Assembly (NCBI GenBank): GCA_019633985.1
Contig: JAHQWE010000011.1
Coordinates: forward strand, 1-64,000
Direction of reading: 5' to 3'
Length of the DNA: 64,000 nt
Source of the DNA: Acidiferrobacterales bacterium
GTDB lineage: Bacteria; Pseudomonadota; Gammaproteobacteria; Arenicellales; Poriferihabitantaceae
Numbering within the stretch: position 1 is the stretch's first letter; each line of letters starts with the position of its first letter. Made by a program: the position numbers and the translations under genes. Under the pieces are notes generated by a model. It was not told where the DNA came from, made no database searches, and saw only the letters and a program-made list of their open reading frames with translations. Positions 20,151 to 29,975 of the stretch are shown piece after piece.

Positions 20151-20159
20151 AAATCCCTT

Positions 20160-20231
20160 TCATTGACCGAGATCGATATTGCCACCCGATAGACAGACGC
20201 GGTGATCGGCCGAGCTGTGAATTTCTTCCCC
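20160..20231 (-). pseudogene. Candidate 3' remnant of a threonine/serine dehydratase gene
   Basis: Minus-strand reading GEEIHSSADHRVCLSGGNIDLGQ-stop; LSGGNIDL matches the C-terminal motif of threonine dehydratase/serine racemase; no start and an in-frame stop a few codons upstream. Confidence 0.45.
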
Positions 20232-20272
20232 ATTTATGTGACTTTTACCTCATTAAACGGTATAACGCGGCG

Positions 20273-21031
20273 ATGAAAATTCTGCTCAGTAACGACGATG
20301 GATATCAGGCTCCGGGACTAGTGGCATTAGCCAAATCTATCGCGGAAATTGCAGAAGTCACAGTGGTTGCTCCTTCTGGTGACCGCAGTTGTGCAAGTAG
20401 CTCGTTGACACTTCGCCAGCCAATTCGGGTTCGACGCTCTGAAGATGGTGTCTATTACGTCGATGGTACACCTGGTGACTGCGTGCACCTTGCGCTAAAC
20501 GGAATGCTGGATTTCAAGCCTGATATGGTGGTGACTGGCATCAACGCCGGAGCCAATCTGGGTGACGATGTGATCTACTCTGGAACGGTCGCCGCGGCGA
20601 TTGAAGGACGCTTTCTTGGACTGCCCGCAATTGCTGTCTCGCTGGTTGGCCGAGAGTTAATCCATTATCCGTCTGCAGCGCGTGTTGTCAGAGACTTGGT
20701 GAGTCATCTCAATCGCACGCCACTTCCACAGGATACGATACTCAATGTAAATGTACCTGACATCCCGTTTGCCGAACTCAAGGGAACGCAAACAACTCGG
20801 TGCGGAGCCAGACATCCATCGCAGCCTATCGTTGCAGTTTCAGAAACTAGCGAAGATGATCGGATCTTTAAAATTGGCCCATCTGGGGGAAGCGCTGATG
20901 ACGGTCCAGGGACAGATTTTGCGGCGGTCGCCTCTGGCAAGGTGTCGATTACCCCACTACAAATTGATATGACTCGTTACAGCCGAATTCCAGAGTTATC
21001 GCACTGGGTTGACGCATTCGAACTTGCATGA
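20273..21031 (+). CDS. surE: 5'/3'-nucleotidase SurE
   Basis: [47 protein letters not shown]. Confidence 0.96.
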   Translation: MKILLSNDDGYQAPGLVALAKSIAEIAEVTVVAPSGDRSCASSSLTLRQPIRVRRSEDGVYYVDGTPGDCVHLALNGMLDFKPDMVVTGINAGANLGDDVIYSGTVAAAIEGRFLGLPAIAVSLVGRELIHYPSAARVVRDLVSHLNRTPLPQDTILNVNVPDIPFAELKGTQTTRCGARHPSQPIVAVSETSEDDRIFKIGPSGGSADDGPGTDFAAVASGKVSITPLQIDMTRYSRIPELSHWVDAFELA

Positions 21032-21699
21032 ACGAGTCGATTCAACGCGAGGGAATTGGCATGACCAGTTTGCGTACCCGTCGCAGACTGGTTGATCGAT
21101 TGCGATTGGATGGTATTCAGTCTGAAACGGTGCTCGCAGCTATACAGAATACCCCCAGGCATTTGTTTATTGATCAAGCATTGGCCCACAAAGCGTACGA
21201 GGATACTGCATTGCCAATTGGTCAAAATCAGACGATCTCTCAGCCATTCGTTGTCGCATTGATGACCGAACTGTTGATGCAGTCATCCATTCCGATGAAT
21301 AAAGTGTTGGAGGTCGGCACAGGCTGTGGATATCAGACCGCGATTCTTTCACAGCTGGTTAAGTGGGTGTTCACTATTGAGCGGATAGGCTCGCTACAAC
21401 AGCAAGCTCGGGAACGACTTCCTGGGCTCGGCTATCGAAATATCAGTTATTTGAATGGTGATGGCTTTGAAGGTTGGTCAAGTAACCAACCATTCGACGG
21501 TATTCTGGTTGCTGCTGCGCCTAAAGAAGTGCCTCAAACCTTGCTAGAGCAACTAGCTGTGGGAGGCCGTATGGTCATTCCGGTTGGAGATGGCGCCAGG
21601 CAGGATCTTCGCATTGTGACCAGAACGGAAGGTGGCTTTTCTGAAGAGATCCGAAATGGGGTTCGGTTCGTGCCGATGCTCAACGGACACAAAATTTAA
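21028..21699 (+). CDS. pcm: Protein-L-isoaspartate O-methyltransferase
   Basis: [13 protein letters not shown]-like segment, [18 protein letters not shown]; follows surE with ATGA overlap. Confidence 0.95.
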   Translation: MNESIQREGIGMTSLRTRRRLVDRLRLDGIQSETVLAAIQNTPRHLFIDQALAHKAYEDTALPIGQNQTISQPFVVALMTELLMQSSIPMNKVLEVGTGCGYQTAILSQLVKWVFTIERIGSLQQQARERLPGLGYRNISYLNGDGFEGWSSNQPFDGILVAAAPKEVPQTLLEQLAVGGRMVIPVGDGARQDLRIVTRTEGGFSEEIRNGVRFVPMLNGHKI

Positions 21700-21707
21700 A
21701 AGAGTCG

Positions 21708-22289
21708 ATGAAAATTTTTGAACCGCTTTACGACAGAGTACTCCAGTGGTCGAGGCATCGTCTCGCCGAGCGATATCTCGGTTTCGTAAGTTTTATTGAA
21801 TCCTCATTTTTCCCCATTCCCACTGCCTTTATGCTGGCTCCCATGGTGATGGCAAAACCCGATCGCGCTTGGTGGTTAGCGACGCTTGCGACCGTTACTT
21901 CTGTAGCGGGCGGATTATTGGGTTATCTGATTGGGTATTTTTTGTTCGAACAAATCGGACAAACCATTATAGACGCGTTAGGCAAACAGGCGGCTTTTGA
22001 TGAAGTCAAGGCGAGGTTCCTGCAAGATGGAGTCTGGATTGTTTTACTCGCAGGAGTAACGCCGTTACCGTATAAGCTTTGTACGATTACTTCCGGACTG
22101 CTTGGGCTCGCGATCATTCCATTTACCATTGCGTCAGTAATTGGAAGAGCGGGCCAATTTTTCATTATTGCTGGCGTACTCAAGTGGGGAGGACCCAGGA
22201 TCGAACCGCAACTTCGTCGCTGGATGGAAGTTCTGGGATGGTTATGCATTGCTCTTGCGGTAGCAGCTTATCTTTACTTTAGAACCTAG
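21708..22289 (+). CDS. YqaA/DedA-like SNARE-associated membrane protein
   Basis: FIESSFFPIPTAFMLAPMVMAKPDRAWW, GVTPLPYKLCTITSGLL. Confidence 0.88.
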   Translation: MKIFEPLYDRVLQWSRHRLAERYLGFVSFIESSFFPIPTAFMLAPMVMAKPDRAWWLATLATVTSVAGGLLGYLIGYFLFEQIGQTIIDALGKQAAFDEVKARFLQDGVWIVLLAGVTPLPYKLCTITSGLLGLAIIPFTIASVIGRAGQFFIIAGVLKWGGPRIEPQLRRWMEVLGWLCIALAVAAYLYFRT

Positions 22290-23165
22290 ATGAAAATTCA
22301 TCGCGTTAAGATTCAACGTTTGCGGCAAAGCTTCAGGCATTCGACTATGGGGGGTATGTATCGCTCCCTGGCGTTGATTGCGTGTGCTGCATTGCTCGCT
22401 GGTTGTGTGAGCCAGGCACCGGCTCCGGTGATCAACAAATCGCCAAACCGAAAAATTCCAGTAGAACGTGTAGTAAAGCCTGGTGAGAGTATCTATGCGA
22501 TCTCTTGGCAATATGGTATCGACTTTCTGGATATCGCCAAGTGGAACAGCATTCAACCGCCGTATCAGCTGCAATCGGGGCGTCGTCTGGTGTTGCGGCC
22601 CGGTTCCAAGGCATCTGCGTCAGCTTCGAACAGTGGTGTAGTCGTAAAGACGCTTCCACAGGTAGCCACTACACCAACCGCACTAGGGACTCCCCTTCCT
22701 GCCGCGAACCCTGCCCCACCGAAGCCGGTAGCGTCGAGTCAATCAGGCCTAAAACCGAAACCCGCGAAGAAAGCAGCTTCGAATCTACCTGTGCTTTCTT
22801 CCCCTGGACGTTGGCAATGGCCTGCCAAGGGAAAAGTCATTGCCAAATATTCTCCCAAGAGTGGGGTAAACGGCATTCGAATTTCAGCAGAAGCTGGAAC
22901 TGCGGTGCGGGCCAGTGCGGCAGGGGATGTGGTCTATGTTGGTGAAGGCTTGCGGGGTTATGGAAAGTTAATCATTGTGAAACATTCAACAGAATACCTG
23001 AGCGCCTATGCCCATAATCGGCGTATTCTGGTTACAGAAGGGGAGCGAGTGAAATCGAGCCAGCAGATTGCAGAAATGGGAGACAGCGGGGCGACTTCGA
23101 CCATGCTGCATTTTGAGATTCGGGTAAATGGTAAACCCGAAGATCCGCTAAAGTACCTTCGATAA
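22290..23165 (+). CDS. nlpD: LysM/M23 peptidase-domain lipoprotein NlpD
   Basis: Lipobox-like LLAGC, LysM VKPGESIYAISWQYGIDFLDIAKWN, M23 domain YSPKSGVNGIRISAEAGTAVRASAAGDVVYVG. Confidence 0.93.
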   Translation: MKIHRVKIQRLRQSFRHSTMGGMYRSLALIACAALLAGCVSQAPAPVINKSPNRKIPVERVVKPGESIYAISWQYGIDFLDIAKWNSIQPPYQLQSGRRLVLRPGSKASASASNSGVVVKTLPQVATTPTALGTPLPAANPAPPKPVASSQSGLKPKPAKKAASNLPVLSSPGRWQWPAKGKVIAKYSPKSGVNGIRISAEAGTAVRASAAGDVVYVGEGLRGYGKLIIVKHSTEYLSAYAHNRRILVTEGERVKSSQQIAEMGDSGATSTMLHFEIRVNGKPEDPLKYLR

Positions 23166-23175
23166 AGATCGGCGG

Positions 23176-24222
23176 ATGATTGCTGACGACAAACGTATTG
23201 CCCTAGACGCTGCGCTTTCTCGATGGCCTTCTGAGAGGCTAGGACATTTTCCAACACCTTTGGAGCAGCTGCCAAGACTTCTTGGTGAAGGTGCGGCGCA
23301 TCGCTTGTGGATCAAGCGGGATGACTGCAGTGGGCTAGGGTTAGGAGGAAACAAAGTCAGGCAGCTTGAGTTTTATATGGGTGACGCAGTTGCAAAAGGA
23401 TGTGATAGTGTTTTGAGTACGGGGGCGGTTCAGTCCAATTATATGAGAACCCTTGCAGCCGCAGCGGCTCGTCTTGGATTTGAATGCCATATTCAGTTAG
23501 AGAATCGCGTGCAGACAGACGATCCTGACTATGCCAATTCAGGGAATGTGTTACTAAACAAACTATTTGGTGCGCATCTACACGAGTATGGGGAAGGCGA
23601 GGACGAGCATGGCGCTGATGCGGCCCTGGCGGTAATCGCCGATAAGTTAACGCAGCAGGGGAAACGACCATATATCGTTCCGCTAGCACCGGTGCCTGAG
23701 CCCAAGGGCGCATTGGGTTATGTTTCCGCTGCTGTTGAGCTTGCAAAACAGTGTGACGAGCAAAGTATAGAGCCCGATCTGATCGTAGTGGGTAGCGGCA
23801 GCAGCCTTACTCATGCTGGATTGTTGACCGGTTGCAGAGCATTGGATTGGCAGGTGCCGGTGTTGGGCGCATGTGTAAGACGCGCAGCACAAATACAGCG
23901 TTCTAGGGTGGCTGAAACCTGCATAAAAATAGAGCAGATGCTGGAACTTCCCAGACTGGTAAAGGACGATGACATCTGGGTCAGTGATATCGCGCTTGCA
24001 CCTGGGTATGGGAAGGCCTCTGATGAGGTGCTAAGCGCGATTTCTGCGATGGCGAGTAGAGAAGGAATCATTGTGGACCCAGTGTATTCGGGCAAAATGG
24101 TTTCTTGTACCTTACAGCTGATTGAAAACCGGGCGCTCGATAACTTCCAAAACATCATCATGATTCATACTGGAGGGACTCCGGCGGTTTTTGCCTATCG
24201 CAAAACCTTAGCTGCGATCTGA
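23176..24222 (+). CDS. D-cysteine desulfhydrase / ACC deaminase family PLP enzyme
   Basis: LWIKRDDCSGLGLGGNKVRQLEF, STGAVQSNYMRTLAAAAA, YSGKMV, IHTGGTPAVFAY. Confidence 0.88.
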   Translation: MIADDKRIALDAALSRWPSERLGHFPTPLEQLPRLLGEGAAHRLWIKRDDCSGLGLGGNKVRQLEFYMGDAVAKGCDSVLSTGAVQSNYMRTLAAAAARLGFECHIQLENRVQTDDPDYANSGNVLLNKLFGAHLHEYGEGEDEHGADAALAVIADKLTQQGKRPYIVPLAPVPEPKGALGYVSAAVELAKQCDEQSIEPDLIVVGSGSSLTHAGLLTGCRALDWQVPVLGACVRRAAQIQRSRVAETCIKIEQMLELPRLVKDDDIWVSDIALAPGYGKASDEVLSAISAMASREGIIVDPVYSGKMVSCTLQLIENRALDNFQNIIMIHTGGTPAVFAYRKTLAAI

Positions 24223-24348
24223 GACCTGCCAAAGCTGATAACGGGTTAGCTACTTCCCTTTTCGTCACTCTGCTTCGGCCCACTGAAGCAGGGAGATGCG
24301 CTTATAATCTCGACCGTCACATTAAAGAATAATTATCACGAGGTTTCT

Positions 24349-25377
24349 ATGGACTTACAGTCTGCCAATCGGCATTTGGCCGCGGGAAATGATCTCAATC
24401 GCGATCAAATGCAGGATGTTATGCGCTTAATCATGCATGGTGAGGCAACGCCTGCACAGATTGGGGCGTTTCTGACCGCTTTGACAATCAAAGGGGAGAC
24501 GGTTGAGGAGATCGTGGGTGCGGCGATTATGATGCGGCAATTAGCGGCGAAAGTAGAAACCCGCGCGCAAAAAATTGTAGATACCGTTGGAACGGGCGGA
24601 GATGGTGCAAAGCTGTTTAATGTCTCTACCGCGAGCGCGCTAGTTGCTTCGGCAGCGGGGGCTAATATGGCCAAGCATGGGAACCGAGCGGCAACGGGAA
24701 ACTCGGGCAGCGCCGATGTATTGGAAGCGGCGGGGGTGAATATTGCGATCACACCCGAACAGGTTGGTCAGTGTATCGACCAGGTGGGGATTGGATTCAT
24801 GTTCGCACCAACTCATCATGCAGCCACCCGCCATGCGATCGGTCCTCGACGTGAAATCGGTATTCGCACCATTTTTAATTTGCTCGGTCCGTTAACAAAC
24901 CCAGCCGACGCGCAGTGTCAATTGGTGGGTGTATTCGATCAAAAGTGGGTGCGACCTCTCGCAGAGGTGTTTGCGGAACTTGGTAGTCGTCACACTATGG
25001 TTGTGTGCTCTGACGATGGAACTGACGAGATCTCAATTGCTGCGGGTACCGAAGTGGCAGAGTTTAAAGACGGTGCTATTTCGACCTACCGTATCGAACC
25101 AGAACAATTTGGTATTGAAAAAACGCCACTCGATACAATAATTGTGGAAGATGCCGGGCATAGTTTGCGCTTGATCAAAGAAGCATTGTCGGGAGTGGCA
25201 GGACCGGCTTTTGATATGGTCGCCATCAACGCCGGAGCAACCATTTACGCCGCGGATTTGGCTGAGGATTTGACAGCTGGCGTAGAGCTTGCGAAAGAGG
25301 TTTTAACAAGTGGTAAGGCGCTAGATAAGTTGAGCGCATTGGTAAAACTCACCGCTAACTTTGAGGAGACGAACTGA
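24349..25377 (+). CDS. trpD: Anthranilate phosphoribosyltransferase
   Basis: DTVGTGGDGAKLFNVSTASALV, KHGNRAATGNSGSADVLEAAG. Confidence 0.96.
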   Translation: MDLQSANRHLAAGNDLNRDQMQDVMRLIMHGEATPAQIGAFLTALTIKGETVEEIVGAAIMMRQLAAKVETRAQKIVDTVGTGGDGAKLFNVSTASALVASAAGANMAKHGNRAATGNSGSADVLEAAGVNIAITPEQVGQCIDQVGIGFMFAPTHHAATRHAIGPRREIGIRTIFNLLGPLTNPADAQCQLVGVFDQKWVRPLAEVFAELGSRHTMVVCSDDGTDEISIAAGTEVAEFKDGAISTYRIEPEQFGIEKTPLDTIIVEDAGHSLRLIKEALSGVAGPAFDMVAINAGATIYAADLAEDLTAGVELAKEVLTSGKALDKLSALVKLTANFEETN

Positions 25378-25616
25378 TGCAAACGATTTTTGTGCAGTTG
25401 AAATGTGATCTGGGAGAGGCCTATGACGTCGCGGCGTCGTTGGTAGAGCAAGAAGGTGTGTCCGAGGTGTATTCGATTTCAGGGCAATACGATCTGCTTG
25501 CGAAGTGTTATCTTAGCGATGGCGAAGATATCGGTCGATTCGTCGCGCAGCGGATTCAAACCCTGTCCGGAGTTCGAGATACCTACACAACGATCACTTT
25601 CAATGCGTTTACCTGA
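25377..25616 (+). CDS. Stand-alone Lrp/AsnC ligand-binding (RAM) domain protein
   Basis: 79 aa, EVYSISGQYDLLAKCY pattern; no HTH; TGATG overlap with trpD. Confidence 0.85.
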   Translation: MQTIFVQLKCDLGEAYDVAASLVEQEGVSEVYSISGQYDLLAKCYLSDGEDIGRFVAQRIQTLSGVRDTYTTITFNAFT

Positions 25617-25790
25617 TCAGTCTCTCGACTGCTGAGTTTGTGAGAATCGCAAACGAATGTGGTTGACGGCTGAAATGCACCGAATCCTGTTTGAATTCAA
25701 TTGCCGCTCCTGTTTCTCACAAACGTGCATGCACTGGTGAACCTGTGGCAAATAGTTCAGAGCAAAATGACATCTTGAACCAAAAGTATT

Positions 25791-26603
25791 GTGTTAGAGC
25801 GAATTAAAAGCCTGATCGAGAGCAGGAGCTTTGAATCCATTATTCTCGTACTAATCGTGATTAATGCGATCACATTGGGATTAGAAACTAACCCCAATGT
25901 GATGCAGAAGTTTGGTTCGCTTCTGATTGGTCTCGACCGATTGATTCTGGCGGTGTTTGTGTTGGAATTAGTTCTACGACTAATGGTTTACCGGTTCAAT
26001 TTCTGGCGAGACCCGTGGCGAATTTTCGATTTCATCATTGTCGCTATTGCAATCATGCCTGCAACCGGAAACCTGTCGGTACTGAGGGCGTTGCGCATTT
26101 TGCGTGTGTTGAGGTTGATCAGCATTGTGCCATCACTCCGCAAAGTGGTTGGCGGTCTCGTTGCCGCATTGCCGGGTATGGGGTCAATCACGGTGTTGCT
26201 GTGTCTGGTCTTTTATATTTTTTCTGTTATGTCGACCAGCATGTACGGTGAATCATTTCCGGATTGGTTTGGCTCGATTGGCAACTCTGCATACAGTTTG
26301 TTCCAAATCATGACACTGGAAAGCTGGTCGATGGGGATTGTCCGGCCGGTGATGGAAGAGTTTCCCTTTGCCTGGATATTCTTTATCGTGTTTATCCTTT
26401 GTACCTCGTTCACTGTACTTAACCTTTTTATTGGCATTATTGTGTCCGCGATGCAAGCGGAGCACGAAGACGAGGCAACGGCAGAAAGAGACGCCCTTAG
26501 ACGCGACCAGCTTGAAATTCTCAATGAAGTTCGGTCACTTCGCCGCGAACTGGAGGAAAAAACGTCGCAGATTGAGGCAATGCAAGGTCAGCATTCGAAG
26601 TAA
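25791..26603 (+). CDS. Voltage-gated ion channel, NaChBac/NavAb type (GTG start)
   Basis: S4 segment SVLRALRILRVLRLISIVPSLRKVV, selectivity filter FQIMTLESWSMGIVRPVME, C-terminal coiled coil. Confidence 0.92.
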   Translation: MLERIKSLIESRSFESIILVLIVINAITLGLETNPNVMQKFGSLLIGLDRLILAVFVLELVLRLMVYRFNFWRDPWRIFDFIIVAIAIMPATGNLSVLRALRILRVLRLISIVPSLRKVVGGLVAALPGMGSITVLLCLVFYIFSVMSTSMYGESFPDWFGSIGNSAYSLFQIMTLESWSMGIVRPVMEEFPFAWIFFIVFILCTSFTVLNLFIGIIVSAMQAEHEDEATAERDALRRDQLEILNEVRSLRRELEEKTSQIEAMQGQHSK

Positions 26604-26612
26604 TATGGCGCT

Positions 26613-27482
26613 ATGAAGAATCTGCCTACTGATCTACTGCGCGCTTTTGTTACCGTGGTTCAGGAAAAAAGTTTTAGTCAGGCTGGCAAAAAGTTGGGAC
26701 GCTCTCAACCGGCCGTCAGTCTTCAAATCAATCGCCTGGAAGAACTCGCTGACGTACCGTTAATGGTGCGCAAGAGTCGATCGTTTTCTCTAACGGAAGA
26801 AGGCGAGGTGATGCTGGATTATGCCAAGAGGATACTTCGTCTTAACGATGAGGCCGTTCTGAGGCTAAAAAAGCCCGACGTCAGTGGCAAGGTGCGATTG
26901 GGTCTACCCCACGAATTTGCCAGTTCCTATCTGTCGGAATTTCTCGCAGGTTTTGCTCAGACATACCCCGGTGTAGAGCTCGAGGTGATAAGCGAGTTAT
27001 CCCAGGATTTATTAGGGCGACAACAACGCGGGGAGCTTGATCTGGTGATTGCCATACACCGTGACCCCTCGATGACAATTTCTGACGAAGGTTGGAGAGA
27101 GAAACTGGTTTGGGTCACTGGTGGAGATGACACCAGACAGTTAAAAGAACGGGTGCCGTTGATCGTTGCTCCTCATGGCTGCGTGTATCGATACCGTATG
27201 TTGCGTCTGCTTGATGCCCATTCCATTCCCTGGCAGATCGTCTACACGGGTACCAGCTACGGAGGAATTTGCGCGGCGGTTTCCGCAGGCTTGGGTGTGA
27301 CAGTTCTCGCTGGCAACACTGTGCCAGTTGATCTGGAATCTCAAGCTAGCACCAAGCGCCTGCCCGCTCTAGAGGATGCCTGTGTTGACCTGCATTATGA
27401 TCGATTGCAAACCGACCCGGCGGTTGTCAGGCTAGCGGAATACATTACCCGGGTTAGTCGCCAGGCTCCGTCTATAACTTAG
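26613..27482 (+). CDS. LysR family transcriptional regulator
   Basis: LLRAFVTVVQEKSFSQAGKKLGRSQPAVSLQINRLEE HTH. Confidence 0.93.
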   Translation: MKNLPTDLLRAFVTVVQEKSFSQAGKKLGRSQPAVSLQINRLEELADVPLMVRKSRSFSLTEEGEVMLDYAKRILRLNDEAVLRLKKPDVSGKVRLGLPHEFASSYLSEFLAGFAQTYPGVELEVISELSQDLLGRQQRGELDLVIAIHRDPSMTISDEGWREKLVWVTGGDDTRQLKERVPLIVAPHGCVYRYRMLRLLDAHSIPWQIVYTGTSYGGICAAVSAGLGVTVLAGNTVPVDLESQASTKRLPALEDACVDLHYDRLQTDPAVVRLAEYITRVSRQAPSIT

Positions 27483-27500
27483 TAAGCCCTCATCACCCGA

Positions 27501-28400
27501 CTATGGTATTGGTAAAGACGAAGGTCGGCGAGGAGGTTGTATAAAATAAATTCCAGCGAGCACCAGCCCTAGAGCAGCCCAGGTGTTCCAGCCAATGATC
27601 TCGGAAAGCAGGAGCACGCCCCAAATGCTCCCGAGAATGGGAATCAGATAATTGATATGTGCGAACGTGACCGCTCCCAATCGGTGAATGATGCGAAAGT
27701 AGATCAAGGCCGCTATTGCGGTATGAAAAATGCCAAGAGAAAGCGTCGCAAAAATGGCAGTTTGATCGGGGTTGTACTCGAGCGGACTCTCGAATGCGAA
27801 TGCTAAAGGCAAGCAGGTAACAGCAGCAACCACCGTTGCTCCAGTCGCCATTTGAATGCCATCAAAGGAAGGCTGCTTTCGAACAAATATGGTGGTGACG
27901 GAATAGCAGAGCGCTCCTGAAAGCACCACTAATTGACCCCCGAGATGACTGCCAAGGCTGGAAAATGCGGAGAGACCTACCAGCGTCACCAGTCCGGCGA
28001 TACCGAGAGAAACACCAAACACTTTTCTGCGATTCATCGATTCTGACGGGATAAAGAAGTGGGCCATAACAAAGGTGGAGATTGGCATGATCCCCATGAG
28101 GATCGCCGCCAACGAGCTGTCGATATATACTTCGCCCAAACTGATTAAGCAAAATGGCAACGTGTTACCCAGGATGCCTACAACTAAATAAAGTTGGAGC
28201 GCATTTTTGTGAAGGGGTAATTTTCCTCCCGATAGCAGCATCAGGGCCATAAGTAACGCAGCTGCGATTAATAACCGCACTGCAGTAAGGGTGAAGGGGC
28301 CTAACGTCGGTAATGCAATCTTGATCAGTAGGAATGAGGTTGACCAGATTAGCGCGAGCAAAAACAGCAACGCGTAGTCTTGGGTTTTGTTTGAATGCAT
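27501..28400 (-). CDS. EamA/DMT family transporter
   Basis: Ten hydrophobic segments, LIWSTSFLLIKIALP, FHTAIAALIYFRIIHRLGAVTFAHINYLIPILGSIWG. Confidence 0.92.
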   Translation of the reverse strand: MHSNKTQDYALLFLLALIWSTSFLLIKIALPTLGPFTLTAVRLLIAAALLMALMLLSGGKLPLHKNALQLYLVVGILGNTLPFCLISLGEVYIDSSLAAILMGIMPISTFVMAHFFIPSESMNRRKVFGVSLGIAGLVTLVGLSAFSSLGSHLGGQLVVLSGALCYSVTTIFVRKQPSFDGIQMATGATVVAAVTCLPLAFAFESPLEYNPDQTAIFATLSLGIFHTAIAALIYFRIIHRLGAVTFAHINYLIPILGSIWGVLLLSEIIGWNTWAALGLVLAGIYFIQPPRRPSSLPIP

Positions 28401-29240
28401 GAAATAAACGAGAACACGATGGGTGTGGATTGTCAGGAAGGGTCAACAGAAGTGCTACCAGAGATCGATGAAATGCCCATTTACAATGTGCTCAACGCCG
28501 AAGGCAAGAGTCCGTTAATGATCGCTTGCGACCACGGTGGTAATGCGCTTCCGTCTCATCTGGATGGTCTCGTTTGCTCGCCCGAACAAATGGAGCTGCA
28601 TATTGCCTATGATATTGGAGCGCGGCAAGTGGCGAAGATATTGTCGAAGCGATTCGATGCGGCGACGCTGATTGCCAATTATTCGAGGTTACTTGTGGAT
28701 TTAAATCGCTATCCCAGTGACCCGAATCAGATGCCCACGGTAAGTGGCGGCCACCGAGTGCCGGGGAATGAGAGTATCGGGCAAGAGGAGATTGATCGGC
28801 GACTGGAAAAGTACTTTCATCCTTACCACGATCAGCACGCGAGAATGGTGGATCAGTTGAAGTCGGCGTTTCACAAACCCATCATACTGTCGATTCATAG
28901 CTTCACACCGGAGTTAAAAGAAATTCCCAGGCCATGGCATTTTGGGGTGCTTTGGGAGGAGGATGAACAACTGGCGATTGCGCTATTGGAAGGCTTTCGG
29001 AAACAAGCCGTGAAGGAAATTCCGCAATTGAGTATCGGCGATAATCAACCCTACAGCGCTTCTACTCCGAGGGGCTACGCGATCAATGAACACGCTGCAA
29101 AAAAAGATGTGGAGATGGCGTTGATCGAAATTCGTCAGGATTTACTGCTGGATAAAGCTGGACAGGAGTGGGCCGCTGGAATCATCTTTGATGTCGTGGA
29201 ACCGTTGCTAGATTATCGTCAGCTGGAACAATCTGCCTAG
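28395..29240 (+). CDS. N-formylglutamate amidohydrolase family protein
   Basis: MIACDHGGNALP, DIGARQVAKIL, LIANYSRLLVDLNRYP, ILSIHSFTPEL. Confidence 0.9.
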   Translation: MHEINENTMGVDCQEGSTEVLPEIDEMPIYNVLNAEGKSPLMIACDHGGNALPSHLDGLVCSPEQMELHIAYDIGARQVAKILSKRFDAATLIANYSRLLVDLNRYPSDPNQMPTVSGGHRVPGNESIGQEEIDRRLEKYFHPYHDQHARMVDQLKSAFHKPIILSIHSFTPELKEIPRPWHFGVLWEEDEQLAIALLEGFRKQAVKEIPQLSIGDNQPYSASTPRGYAINEHAAKKDVEMALIEIRQDLLLDKAGQEWAAGIIFDVVEPLLDYRQLEQSA

Positions 29241-29244
29241 GCAT

Positions 29245-29916
29245 ATGCAACTAATCATCGGTAACTATAACTATTCAACCTGGTCGATGCGACCGTGGTT
29301 GTTTGTCGATTTTCACAGCTTGCCGGTTGAAATTATTCAGATGCCGCTATTTTCCGACCAATTGGCATCCTGTTTGCAGCCCCGTTTCTCCAATGGCAAA
29401 GTGCCGCTACTGCTGGACGGCGATGTCGAAGTATGGGATTCCATCGCGATACTCGAATACCTCGGCGAGTGTTACCCTGATTCGGGAGCGTGGCCGGCTG
29501 ATCGAACGGCTCGTGCTGTTGCGAGGGCGGCTTGTGCCGAAATGCACTCGAGTTTTCATGCTCTTCGCAGCGAACTCCCGATGAACTGCAGACGGTATTT
29601 CCCTGATTACCGGTTAAGCGCAGAAGCGTTGGCGGATATCCATCGAGTGACTGCAATCTGGGCATATTGCAAAACACGCTTTGGTACAGGTGGTCCCTGG
29701 CTATTCGGCTCATTTTCCAACGTGGATGCGATGTTTGCGCCTGTTGTGATGCGGTTTCGGAGTGTTGACGTCAGCTTGAGCGATCTGGCAATGGAATACT
29801 GCCATACGGTCAATGCTTGCCCATCGGTAAAGAAGTGGGTGTCTCTTGCTCTGGGAGAACAAGAAGTCGTCCCGGTAGACGAAATCGATGCACCGTCAGA
29901 ATTGCTTTCGCGCTGA
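29245..29916 (+). CDS. Glutathione S-transferase family protein
   Basis: IIGNYNYSTWSMRPWL, GKVPLLLDGDVEVWDSIAILEYL. Confidence 0.9.
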   Translation: MQLIIGNYNYSTWSMRPWLFVDFHSLPVEIIQMPLFSDQLASCLQPRFSNGKVPLLLDGDVEVWDSIAILEYLGECYPDSGAWPADRTARAVARAACAEMHSSFHALRSELPMNCRRYFPDYRLSAEALADIHRVTAIWAYCKTRFGTGGPWLFGSFSNVDAMFAPVVMRFRSVDVSLSDLAMEYCHTVNACPSVKKWVSLALGEQEVVPVDEIDAPSELLSR

Positions 29917-29975
29917 TCCCATCTGATCGTTCTCTGGGCTACAATCTGCCGCCAATTTGATTTCTACTAATTATT

